Source: VRUE01 sp035698885 (GTDB lineage Bacteria; Actinomycetota; Thermoleophilia; Solirubrobacterales; 70-9). Taken from it: 23,678 nucleotides of DNA. Under the pieces are notes generated by a model, which did no database searches, was not told the origin of the DNA, and was given only the letters and a program-made list of their open reading frames with translations. A program made the position numbers and the translations under genes. Positions 1 to 7,380 of this stretch are shown here, piece by piece. Location: NCBI GenBank assembly GCA_035698885.1, contig DASSBJ010000104.1:1-23678 (forward strand). The letters are read 5' to 3'. Position 1 is the first letter of the stretch, and every line of letters starts with the position of its first letter.

Positions 1-93
1 CCGACGACCCGAGCACCGGGAGCTACAGAAGTGAGCGCATCCAATCTCACGGCGGCGATTCTAGGTAGAGAGCCGGGCGCACCCCTCACGTAA

Positions 94-216
94 GCGGGGG
101 ATGGGGTGCCCCTCCAGCGCAGCGGCGTTAATTTTTCGCCCACCATCGGATCTCGGATGGCCGCAACCGCCGCGAGCGAAAAATCCAGCAAGCCGGAGGG
201 GCACCCCATCCCCCGC
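94..216. repeat. Nested inverted-repeat element downstream of ftsI
   Basis: Two perfect 22-bp inverted arms lie at 94-115 and 195-216. Inside them a second, 9-bp AT-rich pair (ATTTTTCGC at 131-139 and GCGAAAAAT at 176-184) encloses a 5-bp pair (CCATC 143-147, GATGG 156-160). The whole forms a cruciform or long stem-loop about 20 bp after the ftsI stop. The heptamer GCACCCC at 79-85 is another copy of part of the right arm and could compete in folding. It may be a large transcription terminator, a REP/MITE-like element or a structured RNA. No flanking target duplication was seen. Bases 1-93 hold no gene I can support. Confidence 0.75.
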
Positions 217-235
217 CCTCGCAACGCCCGGTCCC

Positions 236-1888
236 CTATTCCTGCGGAACCCCGAGATAGGGAAGCGCGAACGCCGCGATCTTGCCGAACGCCGGCGCCG
301 CCACCGAGGCGCCGTAGATTTCGCCCTGCGGCTGGTCGACGATCACCGCGACGAGAAGGTGCGGATTCTGCGCCGGGGCGAAGCCGATGAAGGAGGCCAC
401 GTACTTGGTTTCCGAATAGGCGCCGTCTTCGGCGACCTGGGCCGTGCCGGTCTTGCCGGCCAGGGTGTAGCCGGGGACGCTGACCGACGCCGCGGTGCCG
501 CCCGCTTCGAGCACCCCCTCGAGCATCGTCCGCACCTCTTCGGCGACGCTCGGCGAGATCACCCGACGCCCGCGCGGCTCGTGCACCGCTTCGTCGCCTA
601 CGCGCTCGATCAGCTGCGGAGGGCGCAGGACGCCGCCGTTCGCGATCGCCGCGTAGCCGGCGATCATCTGCATCGGCGTCACCGAGAGGCCCTGGCCCAT
701 CGGCAGGTTGCCCATCGTCGAGCCCGAGTATTGGTCGAGCTTCGGCACGATCCCCTGTTCCTCGCCGGGGAACCGCACGCCCGTCGGCCGACCGAAGCCG
801 AAGCGGTCGATCCATCGACTGAAGCTTGGCGCGCCCAGCTGCAAACCGATCTCGACCGCGCCGATGTTCGACGACTTGGCGAGGATTTCGGCGACGCTGA
901 GGTTCTCCGTGCCGTGTTCCTCGGCATCTTCGATCGTGCGGTCGGCGACCTGCAGCGAGGGCGGGATCGTGAAGCCGCTGGTCGGCGTTACCGCGCCTTC
1001 CTCCAGCGCCGCCGAGACGGTGAACGCCTTGAAGGTCGAGCCCGGCTCGTAGTTGAAGCCGGTCGCGCGGTTCAGCAGGTCTTCTTCGCTCGCACTAGCC
1101 AGGTCGGTCGGGTCGAGCGGCGGCCAGTTGGCGACCGCCAGGAGCTGCGAGCTGCGCGGGTCCATGACGATCGCCGTTGCGCCCTTCGGCGCATACGTTT
1201 CGCCGACCTCGCCCAAGACCTGCTCGGTCTTCTTCTGGATCGCCGGGTCGAGCGTCAGCCGCAGGTCTTCGCCGTCGCTGGCTTCCTGCACGGTTTCGGT
1301 GCGGATCGGTTCTCCGAGCGCGTCGTTGACGATCCTCCGTTCGCCGTCGCTGCCGGCCAGGACCGAGTCCTCGCCGGCCTCCAGCCCGGACAGCCCTTCG
1401 CCCTCCTCGCCGACCGCGCCGATCGTCTGCGCGGCCATCTCGCCCTGCGGGTAGGTGCGGCGGCTGTCGGGCAGCTCGCCGACCCCGGGAAGCTCGAGCC
1501 GGGCGACCCGCGCCGCGTGTGGGAGGTCGACCTTGCGGGCGACGTAGGCGAAGCCCGATTCTTCGGTCAGGCTCTTCAGCACCTCGTCACGCGGCAGCCC
1601 GAGGACCGCCGCCAGCTTCGCCGCCGTCTGCGGCGGGTCCTTCACCTGGTAGGGCGTCGCGTAGATCGTCTTCGCGTCTTCGGAGACCGCGAGCGGGTTG
1701 CCGAAGCGGTCGAGGACGCTGCCGCGCAGGCCCGGCACGGTGACCGCCTCGGTCTGCTGGTAGGAGGCCTCGGAGGCGAGCTTGGCGCCCTGCACGCCCT
1801 GCAGCCAGAAGGCGCGTCCGGCGATCGCGAGGAAGCAGAGCAGGAAGCCGGCGAAGAGCAGCCCGATCCGCCGCTCGATCGTCCGCAT
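236..1888 (-). CDS. ftsI: Peptidoglycan D,D-transpeptidase FtsI (class B penicillin-binding protein)
   Basis: This septal cross-linking enzyme joins peptidoglycan stem peptides outside the membrane, working with FtsW and the divisome. The 550-residue product has a short basic N-terminus and one transmembrane segment (about residues 8-28). A PBP dimerisation region follows (GLRGSVLDRFGNPLA near 53-67), then a transpeptidase domain from about residue 215. The three penicillin-binding motifs are intact: S284-T-F-K287 with the nucleophile Ser284, S339-S-N341, and K479-T-G-T482. The length is normal for FtsI, and no C-terminal PASTA repeats are present. The ATG at 1888 lies 5 nt after the ftsL stop, which indicates the same transcript. 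In most bacteria murE would follow, but here the nested repeat and then the window edge come next. Confidence 0.97.
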   Translation of the reverse strand: MRTIERRIGLLFAGFLLCFLAIAGRAFWLQGVQGAKLASEASYQQTEAVTVPGLRGSVLDRFGNPLAVSEDAKTIYATPYQVKDPPQTAAKLAAVLGLPRDEVLKSLTEESGFAYVARKVDLPHAARVARLELPGVGELPDSRRTYPQGEMAAQTIGAVGEEGEGLSGLEAGEDSVLAGSDGERRIVNDALGEPIRTETVQEASDGEDLRLTLDPAIQKKTEQVLGEVGETYAPKGATAIVMDPRSSQLLAVANWPPLDPTDLASASEEDLLNRATGFNYEPGSTFKAFTVSAALEEGAVTPTSGFTIPPSLQVADRTIEDAEEHGTENLSVAEILAKSSNIGAVEIGLQLGAPSFSRWIDRFGFGRPTGVRFPGEEQGIVPKLDQYSGSTMGNLPMGQGLSVTPMQMIAGYAAIANGGVLRPPQLIERVGDEAVHEPRGRRVISPSVAEEVRTMLEGVLEAGGTAASVSVPGYTLAGKTGTAQVAEDGAYSETKYVASFIGFAPAQNPHLLVAVIVDQPQGEIYGASVAAPAFGKIAAFALPYLGVPQE

Positions 1889-1893
1889 GCGCC

Positions 1894-2430
1894 TCAGTAG
1901 CCGCTTCCGGCGGCGGCCAGGCGCTGGACCGCGGTCCGCACGTCGCCCGGGCTGAACTCGACCGCGCCGACGTCTTCCACCGCCGCCGCGCTCAGCCCGA
2001 GCGCCGCCGCTTCGTGGGCGATCCGCCCGGCGCCGGATCTCTGCGCGTCGCGGCTGCGCAGCAGCGAGTTCTCTTCGTCGAGCGCCTGGATGTTCTGGTC
2101 GATGTGGCCGGCGCCGGCGGCGAGGCTGAGCGTGATCACGTTGAGCGCGACGATGCCGACGAGCAGCACGCCGAGCACGCCGATCCAGGCGCGGCCGCGG
2201 GTCAGGCGCACGATCAGGCTCGAGTCCGGCAGCCCGCGCACGGCGCTGGCGGTGCCGACCGCGATCGGGATCAGCTGGCCGCCGGGGCGGCGAGCCGGGT
2301 TCCGCGCGGGAGCCCGCTTGCGCTGGGGCGCGCGGGCCGGGGCCGGGGCCGCTGCGAGGGCCCGTTTGCGGCGCGAGGCGCGGGCCGGCGAGGCGGCGCT
2401 GCGGCGAGTGACGGTCGCGGCGGCGGCCAT
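1894..2430 (-). CDS. ftsL: FtsL-like septum formation initiator protein
   Basis: The 178-residue product has FtsL topology. It begins with a long Ala/Arg/Lys/Pro-rich cytoplasmic tail (residues 1-79), followed by one membrane span (about 81-105) and an extracytoplasmic heptad-like segment (HIDQNIQALDEENSLLRSRD, 109-128). FtsL sequence is poorly conserved, so the call rests on topology and on position between rsmH and ftsI in the dcw cluster. The family bridges FtsB and FtsQ to the FtsWI synthase. The start is the ATG at 2430, which overlaps the rsmH stop as TGATG. The reading frame continues open far upstream, but that part is only the shadow of rsmH. Confidence 0.85.
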   Translation of the reverse strand: MAAAATVTRRSAASPARASRRKRALAAAPAPARAPQRKRAPARNPARRPGGQLIPIAVGTASAVRGLPDSSLIVRLTRGRAWIGVLGVLLVGIVALNVITLSLAAGAGHIDQNIQALDEENSLLRSRDAQRSGAGRIAHEAAALGLSAAAVEDVGAVEFSPGDVRTAVQRLAAAGSGY

Positions 2431-3470
2431 CAGGCGGCGCTCCCGGCGCTCTGCGCGGCGGCGATCTTCACGGCGCCGCGCAGGTGGGCGGACCTCGAAC
2501 GCGGGTTCGCGGCCAGCTCGGCGGCCTCGGGCGCGATCGCGCGCCGGGTCAGCAGCTCGGCTTCGGGCTCGCGCCCGCAGGCGCAGACCGGCAGCTCGGG
2601 CGGGCAGACGCAACCGCGGGCGCGGGCGGCGAGGAAGCGCTTGACGCGCCGGTCCTCGAGCGAGTGGAAGGAGATCGCGGCGAGGCGGCCGCCGAGCGGC
2701 AGCATCGACCAGGCCGTCGGCAGGGCCTCGTCGAGCGCGTCGAGCTCGCCGTTGACGGCGATCCGCAGCGCCTGAAAGGTCCGCTTGGCCGGATGACCGC
2801 CGCCGAAGCGGGCCGAGGCAGGCATCCCCGCCTTGACCGCGGCGACCAGCTCCGACGTCGTGCGCAGCGGACGCCGCCGGGCGATCTCGCGCGCGATGCC
2901 GCCGGCGTAGCGCTCCTCGCCGAAGCGGCGCAGCACCTGGGCGATCCGCGGCTCGGGCCACTCGTTGACCAGGTCGGCGGCGCTGAACTCCTGCCGCGTG
3001 TCCATCCGCATGTCGAGCGGCGCGTCGTAGGAATAGGAGAAGCCCCGCTCTGCGGTATCGACCTGCATCGAGGAGATTCCGAGGTCCATGTAGACCATGT
3101 CTGGGCGGATGCCTTCGCCATGCAGGGTGCGAAGCCCTGCCGCGTAGTCGCCGGAAAGCAGGCGGGTTCGGCAGGGGACCTCGGCGGCGAAGGCCTCGAA
3201 ACGGCTGCGCGCCGCCGGATCGCGGTCGATGCCGACGAACACGCCCTGAGGGCCCAGCGCGGCGGCGATGCGCCGTGCGTGGCCGCCGGCGCCGAAGGTG
3301 CAGTCGATCGCGACCTGGCCGGCCTGGGGCGCCAGCAGCTCGGTCAGCTCGTCGGCGAGAACCGGCTCGTGGCTCATGCCGAAGACGCCGACGGGCCGAT
3401 CGTCGAAGCCGGGGCCCGCTTTTCGTCCCGTCGGCGGGGGGCTGTGGTGGGTTGCGACATGGGGGCTCAT
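2430..3470 (-). CDS. rsmH: 16S rRNA (cytosine(1402)-N(4))-methyltransferase RsmH
   Basis: RsmH (MraW) N4-methylates C1402 in the decoding centre of 16S rRNA using S-adenosylmethionine. Family hallmarks are clear: the opening MSHEPVLADELTELL (from residue 32), the SAM-binding loop IDCTFGAGGHA (about 55-65), GIDRDP (80-85), DLGISSMQVD (about 129-138), the aromatic FSYSYDAPLDMRMD stretch, and the late block ISFHSLEDRRVKRFL. Two starts are possible. The ATG at 3470 is 2 nt after the mraZ stop and fits coupled translation, so I chose it. The ATG at 3377 begins exactly at the family's conserved N-terminus but has no visible Shine-Dalgarno. The 31 extra residues carry no recognisable feature. Confidence 0.96.
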   Translation of the reverse strand: MSPHVATHHSPPPTGRKAGPGFDDRPVGVFGMSHEPVLADELTELLAPQAGQVAIDCTFGAGGHARRIAAALGPQGVFVGIDRDPAARSRFEAFAAEVPCRTRLLSGDYAAGLRTLHGEGIRPDMVYMDLGISSMQVDTAERGFSYSYDAPLDMRMDTRQEFSAADLVNEWPEPRIAQVLRRFGEERYAGGIAREIARRRPLRTTSELVAAVKAGMPASARFGGGHPAKRTFQALRIAVNGELDALDEALPTAWSMLPLGGRLAAISFHSLEDRRVKRFLAARARGCVCPPELPVCACGREPEAELLTRRAIAPEAAELAANPRSRSAHLRGAVKIAAAQSAGSAA

Positions 3471-3472
3471 AT

Positions 3473-3916
3473 TCAGGCAGGCGCTCCGGTCGTGGCCAGG
3501 CCCTCGGCGATCTCCGGCGCGGAGGCGTCGAGCTCGGCCTCCTGCTTTGCCCAGGCCGCGGCGTTCCAGATCTCCAGGTACTCGCCGGCGCCGATCACGA
3601 CGCAGGCGCCGTCGAGCCCGGCGTGCTCGATCAGCGGCTTGGGCACGCGGATCCGCCCGGCCGAGTCGAGCTTCTCGTCGAAGGAGCCGCCGTGGAAGCG
3701 GCGGCGCAGGCTGCGCGCGTCCCTGCCGAAGGGGCTGTGCGGCGAGAGGAAGCGCTCGGAGAGCTGCTCGAACTCCTCGGTCGTGTGCACCCAGACGCAG
3801 GGGTCGAAGCCCTTGGAGAGAACGATGCCGTCAGCGAGGGCGGCGCGGAAGCGCGAGGGAACCGTGAGGCGGTCCTTGGAGTCGAGGCTGTGCTCGTAGA
3901 GACCCCGAAATGCCAT
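3473..3916 (-). CDS. mraZ: Transcriptional regulator / division protein MraZ
   Basis: MraZ is an AbrB-fold DNA-binding protein that assembles into rings and controls its own dcw operon. The 147-residue product has the two expected SpoVT-AbrB half-domains, each with the signature motif: D12-S-K-D-R16 and D84-S-A-G-R88, each followed by a V-P pair. The length matches the family. The ATG at 3916 is preceded by AAAGGA about 9 nt upstream. It is the first gene of the division operon, and its own putative operator lies about 100 bp upstream. The C-terminal tail is Ala-rich and unremarkable. Confidence 0.97.
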   Translation of the reverse strand: MAFRGLYEHSLDSKDRLTVPSRFRAALADGIVLSKGFDPCVWVHTTEEFEQLSERFLSPHSPFGRDARSLRRRFHGGSFDEKLDSAGRIRVPKPLIEHAGLDGACVVIGAGEYLEIWNAAAWAKQEAELDASAPEIAEGLATTGAPA

Positions 3917-3951
3917 CCCTCGGTGTCCTTTCTGCGCTGGGAAGAGAGTTA

Positions 3952-3994
3952 GGACCGGAGTGATGAGGTGGGAGGAGCCTCACCACCCCGGTCC
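3952..3994 (-). promoter_or_regulatory. Leader hairpin in the mraZ 5' untranslated region
   Basis: GGACCGG (3952-3958) and CCGGTCC (3988-3994) form a perfect 7-bp outer stem. Inside it GGTGGGAGG and CCTCACCACC can pair with one bulge around a 2-nt turn. The hairpin lies between the mraZ promoter (4016-4044) and the mraZ start codon, so it should be transcribed. No U-run follows it on the minus strand, so it does not look like a simple terminator. Its role (mRNA stability, protein binding or attenuation) is unknown. Confidence 0.55.
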
Positions 3995-4012
3995 TTGGGC
4001 TTCAACTCGATG

Positions 4013-4044
4013 GCCACAATAACCCACTCTCTCCCACTTTGCAA
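4013..4044 (-). promoter_or_regulatory. mraZ promoter with overlapping MraZ box
   Basis: Reading the minus strand, TTGCAA (4044-4039) and TATTGT (4021-4016) are separated by exactly 17 bp and make a sigma-70-type promoter. Three direct repeats GTGGG, GTGGG, GTGGC start at 4037, 4027 and 4017, exactly 10 bp apart. MraZ is known to bind short TGGG-type direct repeats separated by 5 nt upstream of mraZ. The repeats fill the spacer and reach the -10 element, so bound MraZ should block polymerase. Confidence 0.75.
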
Positions 4045-4071
4045 CACAGAACGAATCGAGCGCCCCAAGTC

Positions 4072-4085
4072 GCAACTTCGGTTGC
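4072..4085 (-). terminator. Short hairpin after tadC, possible weak terminator
   Basis: GCAAC (4072-4076) and GTTGC (4081-4085) pair around a 4-nt loop, about 30 nt after the tadC stop and just upstream of the mraZ promoter. There is no T-run on the minus strand, so intrinsic termination would be weak. It is the only hairpin I noticed between the Tad operon and the division operon. Confidence 0.3.
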
Positions 4086-4115
4086 AGCGGCAGGTGCGGC
4101 GTCCGCGAGCGAGGG

Positions 4116-4766
4116 TCAGAAGCCCGAGAGCAGGACGTCGGCGTTGGCCAGCAGCGCGGCGGCGATCGTCAGCAGCACCGAGGGGACGAGGACCAGGGCG
4201 ACGACGAGCTGGATCTTGGGGGCGGCGCGGGCGGCGCGCTCCTCGATGCCGCGGCGCTGGTCGCGGCGCAACCCGGTCGCCTGACGGCGCAGCTGGTCGG
4301 CGAGCGGCGAGCCGAGGCGGCGGGAGCGCTCGATCGAGGCGCAGAGGGTGGCGACCTCGCTGCCGGGCACGCGCTCGCGCAGGCGGGCGAGCGCCGCCGG
4401 CAGCGGGCGGCCGCACTCGACCTCGGCGACGACCGCGCGCAGCTCGTCGGCCAGCGGGCCGCGGCCGGCCGTGGCGATCTCGCCGAGGCCGGCCAGCGAA
4501 CCGCGGCCGGCTGCCGCGCCGATCGCCAGCAGGTCGAGCGCGTCGGGCAGCGCGGCGATCAGGCGGCGATGGCGGCGGCGCGCGGCGCGCTCGGCCCAGG
4601 CGTCGGGAACGAAGAAGCCGGCCGCGGGCAGGCCGACGGCCACCAGCCAGGCGATGCGGCCCGGCGCGGCCGGCGCCGCGGCGAGGGCGGCGAGCACACC
4701 GGCGGCGGCGCAGGCGAGCTTCGCCGGCAGCGGCGGGCGGCGGCGCGACAGGCGCCGGCGCCTCAC
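4116..4766 (-). CDS. tadC: Type II secretion system F-like protein TadC
   Basis: TadC is the second inner-membrane platform protein of the Tad/Flp pilus system and works with TadB and the TadA ATPase. The 216-residue product has two N-terminal hydrophobic segments (about 17-33 and 37-54), then a cytoplasmic T2SSF helical domain (about 66-180; ALPDALDLLAIGAAAGRGS, then ASIERSRRLGSPLADQLR). A C-terminal span at 186-209 completes it. I chose the GTG at 4766, which overlaps the tadB stop as GTGA. The frame is open upstream of it but only shadows tadB. It is the last gene of the operon; no TadE/F or pilin follows. Confidence 0.85.
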   Translation of the reverse strand: MRRRRLSRRRPPLPAKLACAAAGVLAALAAAPAAPGRIAWLVAVGLPAAGFFVPDAWAERAARRRHRRLIAALPDALDLLAIGAAAGRGSLAGLGEIATAGRGPLADELRAVVAEVECGRPLPAALARLRERVPGSEVATLCASIERSRRLGSPLADQLRRQATGLRRDQRRGIEERAARAAPKIQLVVALVLVPSVLLTIAAALLANADVLLSGF

Positions 4767-5620
4767 TCGACCACCCGGGCGAGGCGGCGGATCGCGACGA
4801 AGCCGGCGATCTGCAGCGCCGCGGCGAGCGAGAGCAGCACGGCGGAAGCCGGGGCGCTCAAGACCTTGAGCAGGAAGCCCGGTTGGATCAGCTCGGCGAA
4901 CAGCGCGCCGCCGCTCGGCATCGCGACGACGAGCAGGCCGGTGAAGCGCGCCTGCGCGGTAGCCGACTTCGCGTCGTCGACCACGCGGTCGCGCTCCGCG
5001 GCGCCGTCGGCGAAGCGGCGCAGCAGGCCGGCCAGATCGCCCCCCGCGCGGCGCTGGCTGAGCAGCGCCGCGGCGAAGGCGTCGACCCGCTGGGAGCGCA
5101 TCCGCCGCCGCCATCCGCCGACCGCGTCGACCGTCGGCGCGCCGAGCTCGAGCTCGGCGCCGAGCCGGGCGAGCTCGACCGCGGCCGGGCCGTCGACCGA
5201 GCTCGCGGCGGCGGGCAGCGAGGCGCGCAGCGAGCGGCCGGCGGCGAGCGAGTCGGCGACCGCCGCGGCGACCTGCGGCAGCGCGCGCTCGACCCGGCGG
5301 CGAAAGCGGCGACGCCGGCTCGACACGGCCCAGGCGACGATCGCGGGCCCCGCCACCGCCAGCGGCGCCGCGACGACCGCCCCGGCGAGGAACCAGCCGG
5401 CGAGCAGCGCCGCGCCGGCGCCGACCGCGGCGAGGCGGCGCCGCTCGGGCGTCGACGGCGCGTAGCCCTCCTCCCCCGCCCGGCGCAGCGGCTCGACCGC
5501 CATCCGCAGCCACTCGGCGACCGCCGGCGTCGCCAGCACCGCTTCGCGCGCGGCCAGCGCCGCCAGCCCGCCGGCGACGGCGCCCGCAAGCGGCAGCAGC
5601 GGCCCCGCGGCCGAGCTCAT
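4763..5620 (-). CDS. tadB: Type II secretion system F-like protein TadB
   Basis: TadB is an inner-membrane assembly-platform protein of the Tad/Flp system. The 285-residue product starts with a hydrophobic stretch (about 5-24), a paired membrane region near 67-98, the T2SSF helical domain with the family phrase RALPQVAAAVADSLAAGRSLR (in two overlapping blocks around 112-133), and C-terminal spans near 229-275. The ATG at 5620 overlaps the tadA stop as ATGA, and its own stop overlaps tadC, so translation of all three is coupled. It is distinguished from TadC by its longer N-terminal part and its position directly after the ATPase. Confidence 0.88.
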   Translation of the reverse strand: MSSAAGPLLPLAGAVAGGLAALAAREAVLATPAVAEWLRMAVEPLRRAGEEGYAPSTPERRRLAAVGAGAALLAGWFLAGAVVAAPLAVAGPAIVAWAVSSRRRRFRRRVERALPQVAAAVADSLAAGRSLRASLPAAASSVDGPAAVELARLGAELELGAPTVDAVGGWRRRMRSQRVDAFAAALLSQRRAGGDLAGLLRRFADGAAERDRVVDDAKSATAQARFTGLLVVAMPSGGALFAELIQPGFLLKVLSAPASAVLLSLAAALQIAGFVAIRRLARVVE

Positions 5621-6720
5621 CGAGCCGCCTCCCCCACATCGAAGATCTCGGTGACGCGGCGCGAGCCGTCCGCCCGGCGCTCGATGTGGACGACGAGGTC
5701 GATGCCGGCGCGGACCTGTTGGGCGATCGCCGCGTGCGGCAGCCCCAGCCCCGCCATCAGGGCCAGCGTCTCCAGGCGGCCCAGCGCCTCCGCGGGCGAG
5801 TTGGCGTGCACGGTCGAGAGCGCGCCGCGGTGCCCGGTGTTGAGCGCGGTCAACAGGTCGAGCGCCTCGCCGCCGCGCACCTCGCCGATCACGATCCGGT
5901 CCGGGCGCATGCGCAGGGCGTTGCGCAGCAGGGCGCGGATCGTCACCTCGCCACGGCCCTCGATCCCGGCCGGACGGCTCTCGAGCCGGACGACGTGGCG
6001 GCGGCGCAGGCGCAGCTCGGCGGCGTCCTCGATCGTTACCAGGCGCTCGTCCTCGCCGACGAAGCTCGAGAGGGCGCCGAGCAGCGTCGTCTTGCCCGAG
6101 CCGGTGCCGCCGCTGACGAGCAGGCTGCGGCGCTCGCCGACGGCGCGCTCGAGCCGCGCCAGCTGCGACTCCGTCAGCGTGCCCAGCTCGAGCAGCTCGC
6201 GCGGGCCCGGCCGCTCGGCGCCGAAGCGGCGGATCGAGAGCGCCGGCCCGTCGACCGCCAGCGGCGGGATCACCGCGTTGACCCGCGAGCCGTCGGCGAG
6301 GCGGGCGTCGACCATCGGGCTGAGCTCGTCGATGCGGCGCCCCAGCGGCGCCAGGATGCGCTCGATCGCGTTGCGCAGCTCCTCCTCGTCGGCGAACCTC
6401 GCCTCGACCGCCTCGATCCGGCCGCCGCGCTCGACGTAGACGCGGTGCGGGCCGTTGACCATCACCTCCTCGACGCTCGGGTCGGCGAGCAGATCCTCCA
6501 GCGGCCCGAGCCCCACGGTGTCGCGCAGCACGCGGGCGACCAGGGTCTCGCGGTCGGCTTCGCCGAGCAGCGCCGCCTCGGTCTCGACCAGCTCGCGCAC
6601 CTGCTCGCCGAGCTCGCCCTGCGTCGCCGTCCCCGCCGCCGCCGCTTCGCGCCGCGTGTCGATCAGCCGGATGCGCAGGGCGTCGGCCAGCTGCTCCAGG
6701 TGGCGCTGCCGCGACGCCAC
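5617..6720 (-). CDS. tadA: Secretion/pilus assembly ATPase TadA (CpaF family)
   Basis: TadA is a hexameric type II/IV secretion ATPase that powers Flp pilus assembly from the cytoplasmic face. The 367-residue product has an N-terminal helical domain with GLGPLEDLLADPSVEEVMVNG (split across residues 70-90), Walker A GGTGSGKT (204-211), an Asp-box-like TIEDAAELRL, Walker B RIVIGE (275-280), and the His box GHRGALSTVHANS (297-309). These features mark the CpaF subgroup and set it apart from PilB/GspE, which carry a zinc motif not seen here. The start is GTG at 6720, 3 nt after the cpaB stop. The length is slightly short for CpaF because the N-terminal extension is reduced. Confidence 0.95.
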   Translation of the reverse strand: MASRQRHLEQLADALRIRLIDTRREAAAAGTATQGELGEQVRELVETEAALLGEADRETLVARVLRDTVGLGPLEDLLADPSVEEVMVNGPHRVYVERGGRIEAVEARFADEEELRNAIERILAPLGRRIDELSPMVDARLADGSRVNAVIPPLAVDGPALSIRRFGAERPGPRELLELGTLTESQLARLERAVGERRSLLVSGGTGSGKTTLLGALSSFVGEDERLVTIEDAAELRLRRRHVVRLESRPAGIEGRGEVTIRALLRNALRMRPDRIVIGEVRGGEALDLLTALNTGHRGALSTVHANSPAEALGRLETLALMAGLGLPHAAIAQQVRAGIDLVVHIERRADGSRRVTEIFDVGEAAR

Positions 6721-6723
6721 CGC

Positions 6724-7380
6724 TCAGCCCAAGCCCACCGGCAGCAGCGTCACCCGCCGGGCGAAGCTCTCGGCGGCGATCAGGCGCAGGGCCTCGCGCC
6801 GCGTCAGGCCGAGCGTGGCCTCGGCGAGCTGCGGCCCCGCTTCTTCCTCCCCGGGCCGCAGCGCCAGCAGCGGCACCCGCGGCGCCGCGACGTAGGTCCG
6901 CCCTGGGCCGCTGCCGCCCGGTTCGCTCGTCACCACGACGTCGACCTTCGAGCCGGCCGGCGAGGGACCGGTGGCGAGCAGGGCGCCGGCGCCGCTGACG
7001 GCGATCTCGACCGGGCGCCGCCCGCGGCCGAGGCGGCCACGGCCCCTCTCCTTGCGTGCGACTCCCAGCTGCGCGCCGAGCAGGTAGGAGCCGGCGGGCA
7101 GCGGCGCGCGGGCGATGAGGCCGAGGGCTTCCTGCGGCGCCGCCAGCGCGCCCGGCGGGACGAAGCGAAGCGGCACCCGCCGCAGCGCCAGGCTGGAGGC
7201 GACCGCAGCGGCGCCGAGGCGCCGCCCGGGCGCGAGCGCCCTCTCGACCACGACGACCGGCCGCAGCGGGCCGTAGCCCCGATTCGAGCCGGCGCCGTAG
7301 CCGTCGGCGATCGTCGCCGCGGCGGCCGCGGCGAGCAGCGCCGCGAGAAGGAAGAGGAGCGCACGGCGGCGCCGGCTCAT
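6724..7380 (-). CDS. cpaB: CpaB-like SAF-domain pilus assembly protein
   Basis: The product has 218 residues: a basic start, one N-terminal membrane segment (about 7-26), then an SAF domain (about 38-105). The SAF domain has the phrases PVVVVERALAPGRRLGAAAV and APLPAGSYLLGAQL, typical of CpaB/RcpC proteins. A Gly/Arg-rich linker (107-122) and a small beta-rich RcpC-like region follow. CpaB is thought to sit outside the membrane, bind glycan and help organise the Tad pore. The ATG at 7380 overlaps the upstream kinase stop (ATGA). A longer frame extends upstream but only shadows the kinase gene. The sequence is divergent, and the call leans on SAF plus position before tadA. Confidence 0.75.
   Translation of the reverse strand: MSRRRRALLFLLAALLAAAAAATIADGYGAGSNRGYGPLRPVVVVERALAPGRRLGAAAVASSLALRRVPLRFVPPGALAAPQEALGLIARAPLPAGSYLLGAQLGVARKERGRGRLGRGRRPVEIAVSGAGALLATGPSPAGSKVDVVVTSEPGGSGPGRTYVAAPRVPLLALRPGEEEAGPQLAEATLGLTRREALRLIAAESFARRVTLLPVGLG

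Noticed and set aside
1..93. A possible murE or other gene end at the left edge
   Set aside because: No supported reading frame or start signal; too short to decide.
101..1900. A 599-codon open frame on the plus strand
   Set aside because: It is the antisense shadow of ftsI, which has all penicillin-binding motifs; the plus-strand translation is Arg-rich with no domain.
4041..4115. A small pilin or tRNA gene after tadC
   Set aside because: Only 75 bp, no cloverleaf and no Flp-like frame; it holds just a short hairpin and the mraZ promoter end.
3968..6439. An 823-codon plus-strand frame
   Set aside because: Low-complexity Arg/Ala/Gly translation opposite tadA, tadB and tadC; no start signal or domain.
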